The notes under the pieces were generated by a model. It did no database searches and was not told the origin of the DNA. It was given only the letters and a program-made list of their open reading frames with translations. A stretch of 64,000 nt of DNA from Henriciella sp. (GTDB lineage: Bacteria > Pseudomonadota > Alphaproteobacteria > Caulobacterales > Hyphomonadaceae). Positions 1-8,716 of the stretch are shown here, in pieces (position 1 is the stretch's first letter; every line of letters starts with the position of its first letter). The DNA lies in NCBI RefSeq assembly GCF_029936995.1, contig NZ_JAPYRE010000004.1, forward strand, positions 248,001-312,000. The letters run 5' to 3'. A program made the position numbers and the translations under genes.

Positions 1-539
1 ACAGGGCCGGGAAGTTTGCCGATGGCTTCGGTATGGATCCAGAGCTGGTAAGCGAGATGTGCCGTGGAGGCACCAAGCACCAGCGAGACCGGAAAGCCGA
101 GCACGACCATCGGTCCGCCCGTCAGCAACAGGCCGGTAAGCGGACCCGTCCAGGGCTGTCTCAGGGCCGTAGTGAGATTGTAGTGCTCACTGGAATGATG
201 GGTCACATGCTCGGCCCAGAACCAGCGGGCACGATGGCCGATCCGGTGCTTCCAGTAATACAGGAAATCATGGACAAGAAAGGCACCTGCCGCGGCTGTG
301 ACGCTCAGGCCAAGGTCGAGAACCTGCACCTTTGCTGCTAGCGTCAGCACCCAGAATGAGAGAAAGGCGAGAGTGGAATTGATGAGGATGTTGCCCGCGC
401 CCATCGTCAGCGATGTCAGGGCGTCTTTCGCGCAGTAACGGCCATTGATCCGGCCCTTCCGCACGGCCCACCACTCTGTCGCGATGGCTGCCAGCACGAT
501 GGGTGTCGCTATCATCCCCAAGGCAGGCAGGTCAGGCAT
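1..539 (-). CDS. Sterol desaturase / fatty acid hydroxylase family protein, 3' part cut by window edge
   Basis: The reading frame opens at an ATG at 539 and runs without a stop off the left edge, giving about 179 codons. It encodes an integral membrane di-iron hydroxylase of the sterol desaturase family: an N-terminal hydrophobic segment with EWWAV, then the histidine clusters KHRIGH and HVTHHSSEHYN that bind the iron pair. The last family His cluster (HHxxHH type) would lie beyond the window. The protein aligns along its whole visible length with the next gene on the same strand, including ALRQPW and the WIHTE motif, so the two are tandem paralogues. Substrate cannot be read from the sequence; sterol, carotenoid or alkyl lipid are all possible. 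Confidence 0.85.
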   Translation of the reverse strand, partial: MPDLPALGMIATPIVLAAIATEWWAVRKGRINGRYCAKDALTSLTMGAGNILINSTLAFLSFWVLTLAAKVQVLDLGLSVTAAAGAFLVHDFLYYWKHRIGHRARWFWAEHVTHHSSEHYNLTTALRQPWTGPLTGLLLTGGPMVVLGFPVSLVLGASTAHLAYQLWIHTEAIGKLPGP

Positions 540-644
540 TCAGACGGGCTCCTCACGCAATACTCACGAACACTTCACATAAAGGTGAGGTCTCGCTTAT
601 CGAAAGAGGGCCACTGGTGAAAGGCCGGTGGAATTACAGTTTGC

Positions 645-1568
645 TCAGGATCCGGGCAGTCCCGGTGTGCCGGTCTCCTGCGGGTTATCACGCAGGTATG
701 CGGCCTTGAGTTCGGCTGAACGGGTGTGCTGGCCGTCCGGGGACCAGCCGGGGCCGTTGATGGCGCGGCGAACCCAGCGGTCAGGGCGAAGGCCATCGCG
801 CCAGCAATCCCGGGCAAGCCCGGCGGCTTCGTGAAAAGCAACGGTGAGCGGGTTGTAGCTCTCGAGCGGTTTGACAGTGCCATAGCGTGGCGGATCGCTC
901 TCAAGCTCCGGTACGAAGCTTCCGAAAAGCCTGTCCCAGATGATGAAGACACCAGCATAGTTTGCGTCGAGATAACGGGGGTTGGTGGCGTGATGGACGC
1001 GGTGATGGGAAGGTGTGTTCATCACGGCCTCGAACCAGCGCGGCATTTTCCCGATGCTCTCTGTATGGATCCAGAACTGGTAGAGAAGGTTCAGCCCGCC
1101 AGTGAAAAAGATGAAGAGCGGGTGGAAACCGATCATGACGAGGGGCAGGCCAAGCAGGATAAGCCCGGTGAAAGGGCCAAACCAGGGCTGGCGCAGCGCG
1201 GTGGTCAGATTGTAATGGCCGGAGGAGTGATGCGTGACATGCTCCATCCAGAACCAGCGCATCCGGTGGGCGAAGCGGTGCTTCCAGTAGTAGACGAAAT
1301 CATAGGCAAGAAAGAGCGCGAGAAAGCTCCACCAAGTCACCGGGATTTCCGCAATCCGGTAGGGCCAGGCAAGCAACATCATGCCGAGCGCGACAGCACC
1401 TGTCAGCGTATTTACAACCAGATTGCCCGTGCCCATGGCAAGCGATGTCAGTGCATCCTTGGTGTCATAGCGCCCGCCCGCACGGCCCGATTTCACGGCC
1501 CACCACTCCAGGGCGACGGCGAGGACAAAGGCTGGTGCGGCCAGTGTTGTGGGCGAGGGAAAGTCCAT
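645..1568 (-). CDS. Sterol desaturase / fatty acid hydroxylase family protein
   Basis: An integral membrane di-iron oxygenase of about 307 residues. Starting at MDFPSPTTL (ATG at 1568) matches the start of the tandem paralogue downstream; the open frame continues to 1739 but would overlap the divergent crotonase gene. Visible family features are EWWAVKSGRAGGRYDTKD near the N-terminus, KHRFAHR and EHVTHHSSGHYN in the middle, WIHTE, and HHRVHHATNPRYLDANYAG, giving the expected three His clusters. Family members hydroxylate or desaturate lipids at the membrane using two irons. The C-terminal 60 residues are rich in charged residues and look like a soluble tail. The gene is about 100 bp upstream of its paralogue in the same direction. 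Confidence 0.88.
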   Translation of the reverse strand: MDFPSPTTLAAPAFVLAVALEWWAVKSGRAGGRYDTKDALTSLAMGTGNLVVNTLTGAVALGMMLLAWPYRIAEIPVTWWSFLALFLAYDFVYYWKHRFAHRMRWFWMEHVTHHSSGHYNLTTALRQPWFGPFTGLILLGLPLVMIGFHPLFIFFTGGLNLLYQFWIHTESIGKMPRWFEAVMNTPSHHRVHHATNPRYLDANYAGVFIIWDRLFGSFVPELESDPPRYGTVKPLESYNPLTVAFHEAAGLARDCWRDGLRPDRWVRRAINGPGWSPDGQHTRSAELKAAYLRDNPQETGTPGLPGS

Positions 1569-1701
1569 GGCGCAGAAAATGACACGCGCGTCACGGGATT
1601 TGAAGGCAGTAAATACCGTTCCGATTGGCGCTTGACGGACGCGGGGGAAATCCGCCTCTCTGGCCTCAGCTTTTATCAGAACACCTACAGGGAGAAAGCC
1701 A

Positions 1702-2619
1702 ATGAGCGCCACCACCATCAAGGAATTCGAGCAGATCAAGCTGGAGAAGGAAGACGGTATTGCGGTGCTAACGCTTTACCGGCCGGAGAAGATGAACGCC
1801 TTCACCGGCAAGATGATGCAGGAAATGATCGCCGCCTTCGACGAGACCGACAAGGATGATGATGTAAAGGTCGTCATCGTGACCGGGGATGGCGAGCGGG
1901 CCTTTTGCGCCGGGGCAGACCTTTCTGAAGGTGCGAAGACGTTCGACTACGATGCCCGCAAGGGCGATGGAGAGGCCGGTCGCTCCACTGACGAAGATGT
2001 AAAGCGCGATGGCGGTGGCCGCGTCACGCTACGCATCTTTGAGAGCCTGAAGCCCGTCATCGGCGCGATCAATGGCGCAGCTGTCGGCATCGGTGTGACG
2101 ATGCAATTGCCCATGGATATCCGTATCGCGGCCGACAATGCGCGGTTCGGTTTTGTCTTCAACAGCCGCGGGATCAATCCGGAAGCTGCTTCCAGCTGGT
2201 TCCTGCCGCGCCTTGTCGGCATCTCCAAAGCGCTAGAGTGGTGCTATACGGGGCGTGTTTTCCCCGCCTCGGAAGCGCTCTCCGGCGGTCTGGTTTCTGA
2301 AGTCGTGCCGCAGGCTGACCTGATGAAGCGGGCGAAAGAGCTTGCCCGCGAAATGGCTGACAAGACTGCCCCCGTTTCCAACGCGCTGACGCGTCACATG
2401 ATGTGGCGCATGCTTGGGGCGTCTCACCCGATGGATGCGCATATCGTTGATTCGGCTGCTATCTATGAGCGGGGCCAGTCACCGGATGCGAAAGAAGGCG
2501 TGATGAGCTTCCTCGAAAAGCGCCCGGCCGAGTATACCGGCAAGGTCTCCAATGAAATGCCGAGCTTCTTCCCCTGGTGGGATGATCCGGCATTCAAATG
2601 GATTTCCAAGAAAGGCTGA
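1702..2619 (+). CDS. Enoyl-CoA hydratase/isomerase (crotonase) family protein
   Basis: A 305-residue crotonase-fold protein, probably acting on acyl-CoA thioesters in beta-oxidation or a related pathway. The oxyanion hole is formed by CAGADL (residues 69-74) and NGAAVGIGVT (124-133). Only one of the two typical catalytic glutamates is obvious, in NPEAASSWFLPR (Glu about 161). It is longer than classical 260-residue hydratases, with an insert after CAGADL (about 76-105) and a C-terminal WWDDPAFKW tail, as in a recognised crotonase subgroup. An AGGGAG-like ribosome site precedes the ATG. It is divergent from the hydroxylase genes; the shared gap is about 130 bp. The exact reaction (hydratase or isomerase) is not determined. 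Confidence 0.88.
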   Translation: MSATTIKEFEQIKLEKEDGIAVLTLYRPEKMNAFTGKMMQEMIAAFDETDKDDDVKVVIVTGDGERAFCAGADLSEGAKTFDYDARKGDGEAGRSTDEDVKRDGGGRVTLRIFESLKPVIGAINGAAVGIGVTMQLPMDIRIAADNARFGFVFNSRGINPEAASSWFLPRLVGISKALEWCYTGRVFPASEALSGGLVSEVVPQADLMKRAKELAREMADKTAPVSNALTRHMMWRMLGASHPMDAHIVDSAAIYERGQSPDAKEGVMSFLEKRPAEYTGKVSNEMPSFFPWWDDPAFKWISKKG

Positions 2620-2625
2620 AGAGTT

Positions 2626-2663
2626 GGGCGGGCAACCACGTGGACTGAACTGGCTGCCCGCCC
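2626..2663. terminator. Hairpin between convergent genes, possible terminator
   Basis: A 13-bp inverted repeat with one mismatch (left arm 2626-2638 GGGCGGGCAACCA, right arm 2651-2663 TGGCTGCCCGCCC) sits directly after the crotonase stop and before the convergent EF-hand gene end. There is no U-run on either side, so this may be a 3'-end stabilising or Rho-assisted structure rather than a classical intrinsic terminator. Confidence 0.4.
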
Positions 2664-2719
2664 CAGAGGCCGGATCGGGGGTCGAGGGGGAGGAAACCAC
2701 CGGCCTCTGTGTCCTTCAG

Positions 2720-3301
2720 CTAGTTGTCGGGCATCATGCGTGTGGCCCTGGAGCCGCCGCGACGGCCCATGCCAGCGCGTGGTACGTCGAAAACAAGTTC
2801 GCTGCGTTCAAGCTGCCCGTCGCCGGAACTGTCATGTTTCTCGAACTCGGCGCGTAGACGCGCCTCGAACTCGGCCCGGCTGATCTGTCCATTAAGATTG
2901 GTGTCGAAGGCGACGGATGATGGCTGGGCATCGGCTGAGCCCAGGGCTGCAACCAGCCAGCTGGAGAGGTCCAGCGGCTTGATGGCGGAATCTCCGCCTG
3001 AAAGATTGTCCCAGATGCGATCCGATGCCATTGCCAGTTCAGAGCGGTCGACCAGCATGTCCTGATCTGCATCCATGCTGGCAAACAGGAGCGCGACCGG
3101 GCGGGCAAGAGGGCCTGACAGGTTGCTTGCGCCACCACGTCTGTCGTCCATCCCGCCCCGCTGTCCGCCGGATACACCATCTCCCGGTCCGCCGGGTGGA
3201 CCGCCCCGCCTGCCCGGGCCGGACGACGTACACGCGCCGAGCGCCAGAGCAGCCGCGAAGAATATAAGCAGACGAGAAGAAGTCGTGGGAGAAAAACGCA
3301 T
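2720..3301 (-). CDS. EF-hand calcium-binding lipoprotein
   Basis: A 193-residue exported protein. The N-terminus has a lipoprotein signal (LLIFFAAALALGACTSS; lipobox LGAC, acylated Cys about 23) followed by a Gly/Arg-rich low-complexity linker. The mature part carries three EF-hand-like loops: DADQDMLVDRSEL, DTNLNGQISRAEF and DSSGDGQLERSEL, each with the D-x-(D/N)-x-D/N calcium-ligand spacing. It therefore probably binds calcium in the periplasm, anchored to a membrane; its partner is unknown. An AGGAAGG ribosome site lies just upstream of the ATG. It is transcribed alone, convergent with the crotonase gene. Confidence 0.8.
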   Translation of the reverse strand: MRFSPTTSSRLLIFFAAALALGACTSSGPGRRGGPPGGPGDGVSGGQRGGMDDRRGGASNLSGPLARPVALLFASMDADQDMLVDRSELAMASDRIWDNLSGGDSAIKPLDLSSWLVAALGSADAQPSSVAFDTNLNGQISRAEFEARLRAEFEKHDSSGDGQLERSELVFDVPRAGMGRRGGSRATRMMPDN

Positions 3302-3430
3302 GGACGGACCTTCCTGCAGTGCGCCCTGAGAGCGCTGTTATCTGAATGCAGGAGATAGAAAGAGGGTAGCCCCTATTTCCGTCGCAAATGCTGTATTAAA
3401 TGATCTTCACGTTCCTGGAGCGTTGTTTGA

Positions 3431-4894
3431 TCACTCTTTTTTGGTGACGACACTCTTCATGTTCCATATCTCCGTGCGCAGGGCGAGCCAGACGATCAGG
3501 ACCGTCATGCCGGTCGCCGGGACCACGGCAACCCGCTGAGGATCATCGGGGAAGAAGTCGACCAGCCAGCCCATGAGAGCGGCCCCAAAGGGCGCGCCGG
3601 CCATGAAGCCCAGCTGGTAGATCGACAGGACGCGCGCGAGCTGGTTTCGCGGCGCGGCATCCTGGACGATGGAGCGGCTGGTGGCGATCGAGATGCCTGC
3701 GGCCAGGCCCCACACGAAGACGATGGCCAGGAAAATCCAGTGCGGGGGCCGGCCCAGCATGATCAGGATGGCCAGCGAGCCGATCAGCTGCGCGGTGAGC
3801 AGGAGGCGACCCTGACGCTTGACATTGCGAAAGACCGACAGGGCGACAGATGAAACAAACGCGCCGAGCCAGAACGTCACGAACATGTCGCGGATGCCGT
3901 CCGAGGAGAGGCCGTAGAGATCCCGGTTGATAATCGGCAGCACGACAAGAAAGGAACCGATCACGAAGATACCGACCCCGAACATCAAAACGGTCATCGC
4001 CCATAGCTTGCCGTTTGCGAAAACGACCTGGAAGCCTTCCTTGATGTCCCCGATAGCCGCGCCGACGCCTGACCGGCCTGTCTGCACGCTGCGTCCGCGC
4101 GCCAGGAAAATAGCGAAGCCCGTGCCCAGCCCGGCGATGATGGCCTGGAAGGCCAGAAGCCGCCAGCTTGCAATCGGGCCGACGGAAAACCCACCCAGCC
4201 ATGCCGGCATGCGGGTAAGCTTGTCGGCATATCCGCCAATGATAAGCCCGGCGATCTGCGCGGCAAATTGCGCGATGGTCGCGAAGGCGACGCCCTGCTG
4301 GAGCGTGACGCCGGAGCCGATGCGCGAGCGGCGTTCGACCACTTCGTTGATGATGGAATCGCGCGCAGGCATCATGAAAGCGCCAACCGTGCCCATGGCG
4401 AGCCCGTAAATGATCATGAATCCATAGGCGAGATTGCCGGTCGCGATCACGATGGCGAGCGCGGCGGCGGGCAGGGCGGCTGCAAAGTGCAGGGACATCA
4501 GCAGCGGTTTGCCGCGCGTACGCTCGGCGACCACACCGCCGAGCAGTAGGAAAATGACGGAAGGGCCGGACAGCGCCATATTGGCAAGCCCGAGTTCGGT
4601 GCCGTCGAGACCCAGCCGGTTGGTAATGAGATAGGGGAACAGCACCATCTGTAGCCCGAAGGCGGTAAACCAGCTGCACTGGATCATCAGATAGGCGGGC
4701 AGTTCGGACTTCACGCGACGATGCGTGCGCCGGGCAAAGAGTGAGCGGGCGGTGAATTCCAGCGAGGCCCCAGCGCCCGTGGCGCTATCAACACCGCTTA
4801 CGGGTGACTTGATCTGGACGGTGCGGTCTTCCTCGAGTCCATCAAGGTCCGCTTCCGGATCTGTCTCCTGCCATTTGCGGTCATCGTCCGTCAT
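3431..4894 (-). CDS. Major facilitator superfamily transporter
   Basis: A 487-residue inner-membrane transporter. The start at MTDDDRKWQ (ATG 4894) was chosen because it has a GAGGCGAGAAG ribosome site; the frame stays open to 5098 with residues unlike a signal. After a charged cytoplasmic N-terminus of about 70 residues there are about 12 hydrophobic segments, with a central loop near RSVQTGRSGVGAAIGDIKEG. It most resembles the DHA/enterobactin exporter-like MFS group (AGxxIGGYADKLTR, RNQLARVLSIYQLGFMAG). Substrate is unknown. The gene is divergent from a small membrane protein gene. Confidence 0.85.
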   Translation of the reverse strand: MTDDDRKWQETDPEADLDGLEEDRTVQIKSPVSGVDSATGAGASLEFTARSLFARRTHRRVKSELPAYLMIQCSWFTAFGLQMVLFPYLITNRLGLDGTELGLANMALSGPSVIFLLLGGVVAERTRGKPLLMSLHFAAALPAAALAIVIATGNLAYGFMIIYGLAMGTVGAFMMPARDSIINEVVERRSRIGSGVTLQQGVAFATIAQFAAQIAGLIIGGYADKLTRMPAWLGGFSVGPIASWRLLAFQAIIAGLGTGFAIFLARGRSVQTGRSGVGAAIGDIKEGFQVVFANGKLWAMTVLMFGVGIFVIGSFLVVLPIINRDLYGLSSDGIRDMFVTFWLGAFVSSVALSVFRNVKRQGRLLLTAQLIGSLAILIMLGRPPHWIFLAIVFVWGLAAGISIATSRSIVQDAAPRNQLARVLSIYQLGFMAGAPFGAALMGWLVDFFPDDPQRVAVVPATGMTVLIVWLALRTEIWNMKSVVTKKE

Positions 4895-5073
4895 GCGGAA
4901 TCTTCTCGCCTCAAAAGCCGGCCACTGTATAGGCCCGCGCTGACGAGAAAAGCAAAAAGGCATTACGGTTCCGCAAGGGCACTCAGGTGTAGGCAGGCCC
5001 GAGCGATTGTATTCATCCCGGCCAGTGTCTATTCTTGGCACAGAGTGAGATTCTTGGAGGCAGGGCAGAGTTG

Positions 5074-5541
5074 ATGCGAGGACTGCGCCAACTGGCAAGC
5101 TGGGGGCTCGCCCTGTTCCTGATCTTCATGTTCGTGCAGGCCACTCTCCATCCGGTCGGTGAGGCACAGCCGGGCATGGAGCTTCTCCTGGACCCGGCTG
5201 GCGAGAACATATTATTCCACACAATGGCAGAGAAGACGGGGCTGAGCTGGCTGGAGCCGGAAGCCCGCTATGCCGTATCGGTCCTGATATTGGTTGCGTG
5301 TCTGCTGCTACTCATTCCGCATTCACGGCGGACCGGCGCGATCATTGCTGTCTTTCTCATGAGCGGCGCGATCGCAGCTCATCTATCACCAGAGGTTCTT
5401 GGCCGCGAAATTCCGGCGGCGATAGGGAGTGAGGAGAACGACACGGGACGGCAGTTCTCTCTTGTGACGGCAATGTTTGCCCTCTCGATGCTGTTGATCT
5501 TTGTCCATCCCGGCAAAAAGCCGGAAACCTTGCGCCGATAG
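5074..5541 (+). CDS. Small integral membrane protein of unknown function
   Basis: About 155 residues with four predicted membrane segments (around residues 5-25, 68-86, 92-110 and 136-152). The start at ATG 5074 (MRGLRQLAS) follows GGAGG at 5056-5060; a TTG at 5071 is an equally spaced alternative. The layout and the LHPVGEAQPG and FHTMAEKTGL stretches recall DoxX-like/DUF membrane proteins, but I do not recognise a specific family. It ends 70 bp before the DUF2336 gene and may share its transcript. Confidence 0.65.
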   Translation: MRGLRQLASWGLALFLIFMFVQATLHPVGEAQPGMELLLDPAGENILFHTMAEKTGLSWLEPEARYAVSVLILVACLLLLIPHSRRTGAIIAVFLMSGAIAAHLSPEVLGREIPAAIGSEENDTGRQFSLVTAMFALSMLLIFVHPGKKPETLRR

Positions 5542-5612
5542 GGCCATACCGGCTGTTAACCTCTTCCTGACAGATTGCTGCCCCAAGCAATCGCACTGAG
5601 CCGGACCTCATC

Positions 5613-6821
5613 ATGGCAGAGATTTCAGAGTTCAACGAAGCTCCGAATACTGGTCGCGCCCGTCGTCTCCTCCTTCGCCGCCTGATCGACTTTGTGGCCT
5701 TGCCCGCAACAGCCGTGGCACCTCAGGACCGTTCAATGGCAGGCGATATACTTCTCGACATGCTTTTCCATGCCACCGATGAGGAGCGGATTTTCTGTGC
5801 CAAGCGGCTCAGGATCACGAAAGAGGCCCCGCGCCGGCTGATGCGTTATCTCGCGCAGAGCGATCTCGATATCGCGCAATACGTGCTTGAGGATAATGAA
5901 GTCTACGATTCGGCCGACCTCTGTGAGTTTGCTGACAAGACGAGCATGGAGCACCGGCTGATGATCGCCCGGCGCAAGCGTGTTGCGCCCACCGTGTCGC
6001 AGGAACTGTGCAAGCGGGAGGAGCCGACCGTTCTAAAGGCGCTGTTGCAGAACCAGGGTGCCATTATTCCCGAGGCGGGTATGGATTTGCTCGTCCATCA
6101 TTCCCGCAAGGTTGAGGGGCTTCCCAACCTCATCATCAAGCGTCTTGAGCTGATTCCCAGTCAGGCGATGGCCATGTTCTGGTGGTCGGACGGGCCGACG
6201 CGGCGCACGATTTTGAGGCGTCAGGCGGCCGACCGGCTCGAACTGGTCGATCTCTGTTCGGATGTGTTCCCGATTGCGGCAGCGGAAAAATGGTCCGATC
6301 CGGTTGCCCGCAAGACATTGCAGCTGATCGAACGGCGCCAGCGCAATCGCCAGGCGATAGACAAGAGCCCATTCGACAATCTCGAGCACGCTGTCGAGAC
6401 AGCCGCTGAGAAGGGGCTGAACCCGGAACTGGCCCAGGAGATCGGCTTCCTCGCCGGTGTCAAACCCGTGACCATTGCAAAAATTCTGTCCGACCCAGGT
6501 GGGGAGGGGCTGGCCGTCCTGTGCAAGGCGACCGGTCTGAAGCGACCGTACCTGACCTTGCTCTGGCAGGCGCTGCGTCGTCCGATGGAGCTTGATGGAG
6601 GAGAGCCGCACCCGCAGTTCGCGTACGTCAAGGAGACCTATGAGCTGCTTGCTGTCGCCAAGGCGCAGACAACCTTGCGCTACTGGAACTGGTCCCTGTC
6701 ATCTTCCTACTCCCCGCAGCAGGCAGCCGCGCCGCAGGCTGCGGAGCTCATGGAGGAAGCTGATGCGGAGTTTTCCGCCTCCCGCCGGACGGCTCGCCTG
6801 GTCTTCGGACAGCATGGGTAA
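5613..6821 (+). CDS. DUF2336 domain-containing protein
   Basis: A 402-residue soluble, mostly helical protein matching the alphaproteobacterial DUF2336 family: LRRLIDFVALPATAV near the N-terminus, then repeated HEAT-like helical pairs (for example DEERIFCAKRLRITKEAPRRLM and LMIARRKRVAPTVSQELCKREEP regions). No signal peptide or membrane segment. The family has no established biochemical role; it is found widely in Rhizobiales, Rhodospirillales and Caulobacterales. It is followed by a 128-bp gap and then the Mrp operon, so it is probably a separate transcription unit. Confidence 0.82.
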   Translation: MAEISEFNEAPNTGRARRLLLRRLIDFVALPATAVAPQDRSMAGDILLDMLFHATDEERIFCAKRLRITKEAPRRLMRYLAQSDLDIAQYVLEDNEVYDSADLCEFADKTSMEHRLMIARRKRVAPTVSQELCKREEPTVLKALLQNQGAIIPEAGMDLLVHHSRKVEGLPNLIIKRLELIPSQAMAMFWWSDGPTRRTILRRQAADRLELVDLCSDVFPIAAAEKWSDPVARKTLQLIERRQRNRQAIDKSPFDNLEHAVETAAEKGLNPELAQEIGFLAGVKPVTIAKILSDPGGEGLAVLCKATGLKRPYLTLLWQALRRPMELDGGEPHPQFAYVKETYELLAVAKAQTTLRYWNWSLSSSYSPQQAAAPQAAELMEEADAEFSASRRTARLVFGQHG

Positions 6822-6949
6822 AATCACGCCGGCTGCAAAAAGACCGCGTCAAATTGGCCATGCGTGACTGCTCGGGTCTGGTCAAAGCGGGTACGAACAT
6901 TTAACAGTTCCTGAGAAGTCAAAACCAAGACTGAGGGAGCGGGTTACCT

Positions 6950-7456
6950 GTGGGCTATTTTATTGGGCTGATCGTCGTCCTGGGCGCGCTTTGGCTCGGC
7001 CTGTCAGGCATTTACACGCCGCTGCTGCTGATCCTTGCGACAATTTCGATTCTGCTTTGCCTGATTCTGGCGGCACGCCTTGAAACGGTTGACCGGGAGG
7101 GTGCGCCCTATGCCCGTGCGCCACAGATCATCCGCTACTGGTGCTGGCTGATCGTGGAAATCTTCAAGGCCAACTGGCCTGTCATCAAGGCCTGTGTCAG
7201 CGCAAATCGGGACATCAATCCGGCGCTCGTCAAAGTGAAGACCCAGTGTGAGAGTGATCTCGCCAAGACGATATTCGCCAATTCCATCACGCTGACACCG
7301 GGCACCGTCACAATCGAGGTCGAAGGCAACAAGCTGCTTGTCCACGCCCTTTACGAAGAGGATGCAACGCCGGAATCGTTTGCCGAGATGGACGAGCGCT
7401 CCAGGCGGTCTGTCGACAGGCGTGCAACAGACGGAAATGAGCAGGTGAGCGCATGA
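6950..7456 (+). CDS. mrpE: Mrp-type Na+/H+ antiporter subunit E
   Basis: First gene of a ten-gene antiporter operon. The 168-residue protein has two or three N-terminal membrane segments and a cytoplasmic C-terminal domain with ANSITLTPGTVTIEVEGN, the hallmark of MrpE/MnhE/MbhA. It starts with GTG at 6950 behind a GAGGGAGCGGG site. MrpE is a structural subunit of the multisubunit cation/proton antiporter of the inner membrane. It overlaps mrpF by 4 bp, so the pair is translationally coupled. Confidence 0.93.
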   Translation: MGYFIGLIVVLGALWLGLSGIYTPLLLILATISILLCLILAARLETVDREGAPYARAPQIIRYWCWLIVEIFKANWPVIKACVSANRDINPALVKVKTQCESDLAKTIFANSITLTPGTVTIEVEGNKLLVHALYEEDATPESFAEMDERSRRSVDRRATDGNEQVSA

Positions 7457-7764
7457 TCGGAGCAGCAGCCATAGCCCTGATCGTTGCGATCGCCCTGATG
7501 ATGATTCGCGCGCTGAGCGGGCCGACACTTTATGATCGCGTGCTGGCGATGAACTCGCTCGGCACCAAGATCGTTCTGTTCATTGGCGTTCTGGGCTTTG
7601 TGCTCGGGCGTCCGGACTTCCTTGATGTTTCAGTGCTTTATGCCCTGATCAACTTTGTCTCGACGATCGCGATCCTGAAATTCTTCCGCTACCGCTCCTT
7701 CCAGGTGCCCCTGATGCGGCGCACCCCTGCGCGGCGGCCTGCCGAGGGAGGTGAGGGTGACTGA
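7453..7764 (+). CDS. mrpF: Mrp-type Na+/H+ antiporter subunit F
   Basis: A 103-residue protein with three membrane helices. The conserved MrpF block is RALSGPTLYDRVLAMNSLGT in the first loop and LDVSVLYALINFVSTIAILK in the last helix. The ATG overlaps the mrpE stop (ATGA-type junction) and its end overlaps mrpG, so translation is coupled. MrpF is a small, hydrophobic, essential subunit of the antiporter. Confidence 0.93.
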   Translation: MIGAAAIALIVAIALMMIRALSGPTLYDRVLAMNSLGTKIVLFIGVLGFVLGRPDFLDVSVLYALINFVSTIAILKFFRYRSFQVPLMRRTPARRPAEGGEGD

Positions 7765-8122
7765 AGTGCTTGATATCATCATGGCGGTTAAGCCGGTCCT
7801 GGGCGCATTGCTGTGTCTGGTTGGCGGTATTCTGGCGATCATCGGCACGGTCGGTGTGCTGCGCTTTCCTGATTTCTATACGCGTCTTCACGCAGCCAGT
7901 ATCACCGATACGAGCGCGGCCACGCTGACCATTCTCGGCATGGTATTGCTCGCGCCAAGCTGGCTGATCGTCTTCAAACTCGCGGCGATCTGGCTGTTCC
8001 TGTTCCTTTCGGGGCCGACCGGCTCTCACGCACTGGCCAATGCGGCGCATACGGCGGGGCTGCAACCTGTCATCGGGCGCCTGCGCGGCCGCGTTGATTC
8101 CTCAGGGGAGGAGCCATCATGA
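7757..8122 (+). CDS. mrpG: Mrp-type Na+/H+ antiporter subunit G
   Basis: About 121 residues with three membrane helices and the MrpG signature GTVGVLRFPDFYTRLHAAS. The start is taken as GTG 7757 because GGAGG ends 5 nt before it; GTG 7751 is an in-frame alternative that would lie inside the ribosome site. It overlaps mrpF by 8 bp and the next gene by 4 bp. Equivalent to MbhC in archaeal membrane-bound hydrogenases. Confidence 0.92.
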   Translation: MTEVLDIIMAVKPVLGALLCLVGGILAIIGTVGVLRFPDFYTRLHAASITDTSAATLTILGMVLLAPSWLIVFKLAAIWLFLFLSGPTGSHALANAAHTAGLQPVIGRLRGRVDSSGEEPS

Positions 8123-8715
8123 CCGGATATGAAGGTGCCGATCTCGCCATTGCCCTGATCAATGTCGTCCTGCTGGGGCTGCTCTTCGTGATTGGTATCG
8201 CGATTGCGCGCATGCGCAGCCTGTTTGCGATTGTCATGCTGTCGGGCATCTATTCGCTGATTTCAGCCACGTGGTTTGTTGCCGTGGATGCAGTCGATGT
8301 GGCCTTTACCGAGGCGGCTGTGGGGGCCGGGATTTCGACCGCGCTGCTGCTCGGCGCGATGCTGCTGACGTCGCGCACGGCCAAGCCGGAAAAGAAGGCC
8401 ATGTCTCTCGTTCCGCTGCTGGTCGTGATCGCGACCGGTGCCATGCTGGTCTATGCGACCATTGATCTGCCAGCCTTCGGTGATCCGGAAAGTCCGGCCA
8501 ATACCTATGTGGGCACTGATTACATCGAGCGCACGCCTGAGGATATCGGGGTGCCAAACCTCGTGACGGCGGTCCTCGCCAGTTACCGGGGCTTTGATAC
8601 GCTGGGTGAGACAGGCGTGGTGTTTGCCGCAGCCCTGGCCGTTATCCTGCTGCTTGGCTTCGGGGAGCGTTCACTCGCGTCCAGTGTTGGAAGCCGCAGG
8701 GGACGGGAGAAGTGA
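8119..8715 (+). CDS. DUF4040/MbhD-MbhE-like fused antiporter subunit (MrpA C-terminal equivalent)
   Basis: A 198-residue membrane protein made of two parts that are separate subunits in archaeal Mbh complexes. Residues about 10-80 (RMRSLFAIVMLSGIYSLISA and FTEAAVGAGISTALLLGAML) form the DUF4040/MbhD domain. Residues about 95-190 contain NLVTAVLASYRGFDTLGET, the MbhE block also found at the C-terminus of large MrpA. So this gene supplies what the C-terminus of MrpA supplies in Bacillus-type operons. It is often annotated as a subunit B homologue, but true MrpB is the next gene. Confidence 0.85.
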   Translation: MTGYEGADLAIALINVVLLGLLFVIGIAIARMRSLFAIVMLSGIYSLISATWFVAVDAVDVAFTEAAVGAGISTALLLGAMLLTSRTAKPEKKAMSLVPLLVVIATGAMLVYATIDLPAFGDPESPANTYVGTDYIERTPEDIGVPNLVTAVLASYRGFDTLGETGVVFAAALAVILLLGFGERSLASSVGSRRGREK

Positions 8716-8716
8716 G

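Noticed and set aside
726-1859. A 377-codon plus-strand frame over the hydroxylase gene
   Set aside because: It is antisense to a conserved di-iron hydroxylase gene and overlaps the start of the crotonase; its translation has no domain or signal and is rich in Arg/Gly/Asp as expected of a shadow.
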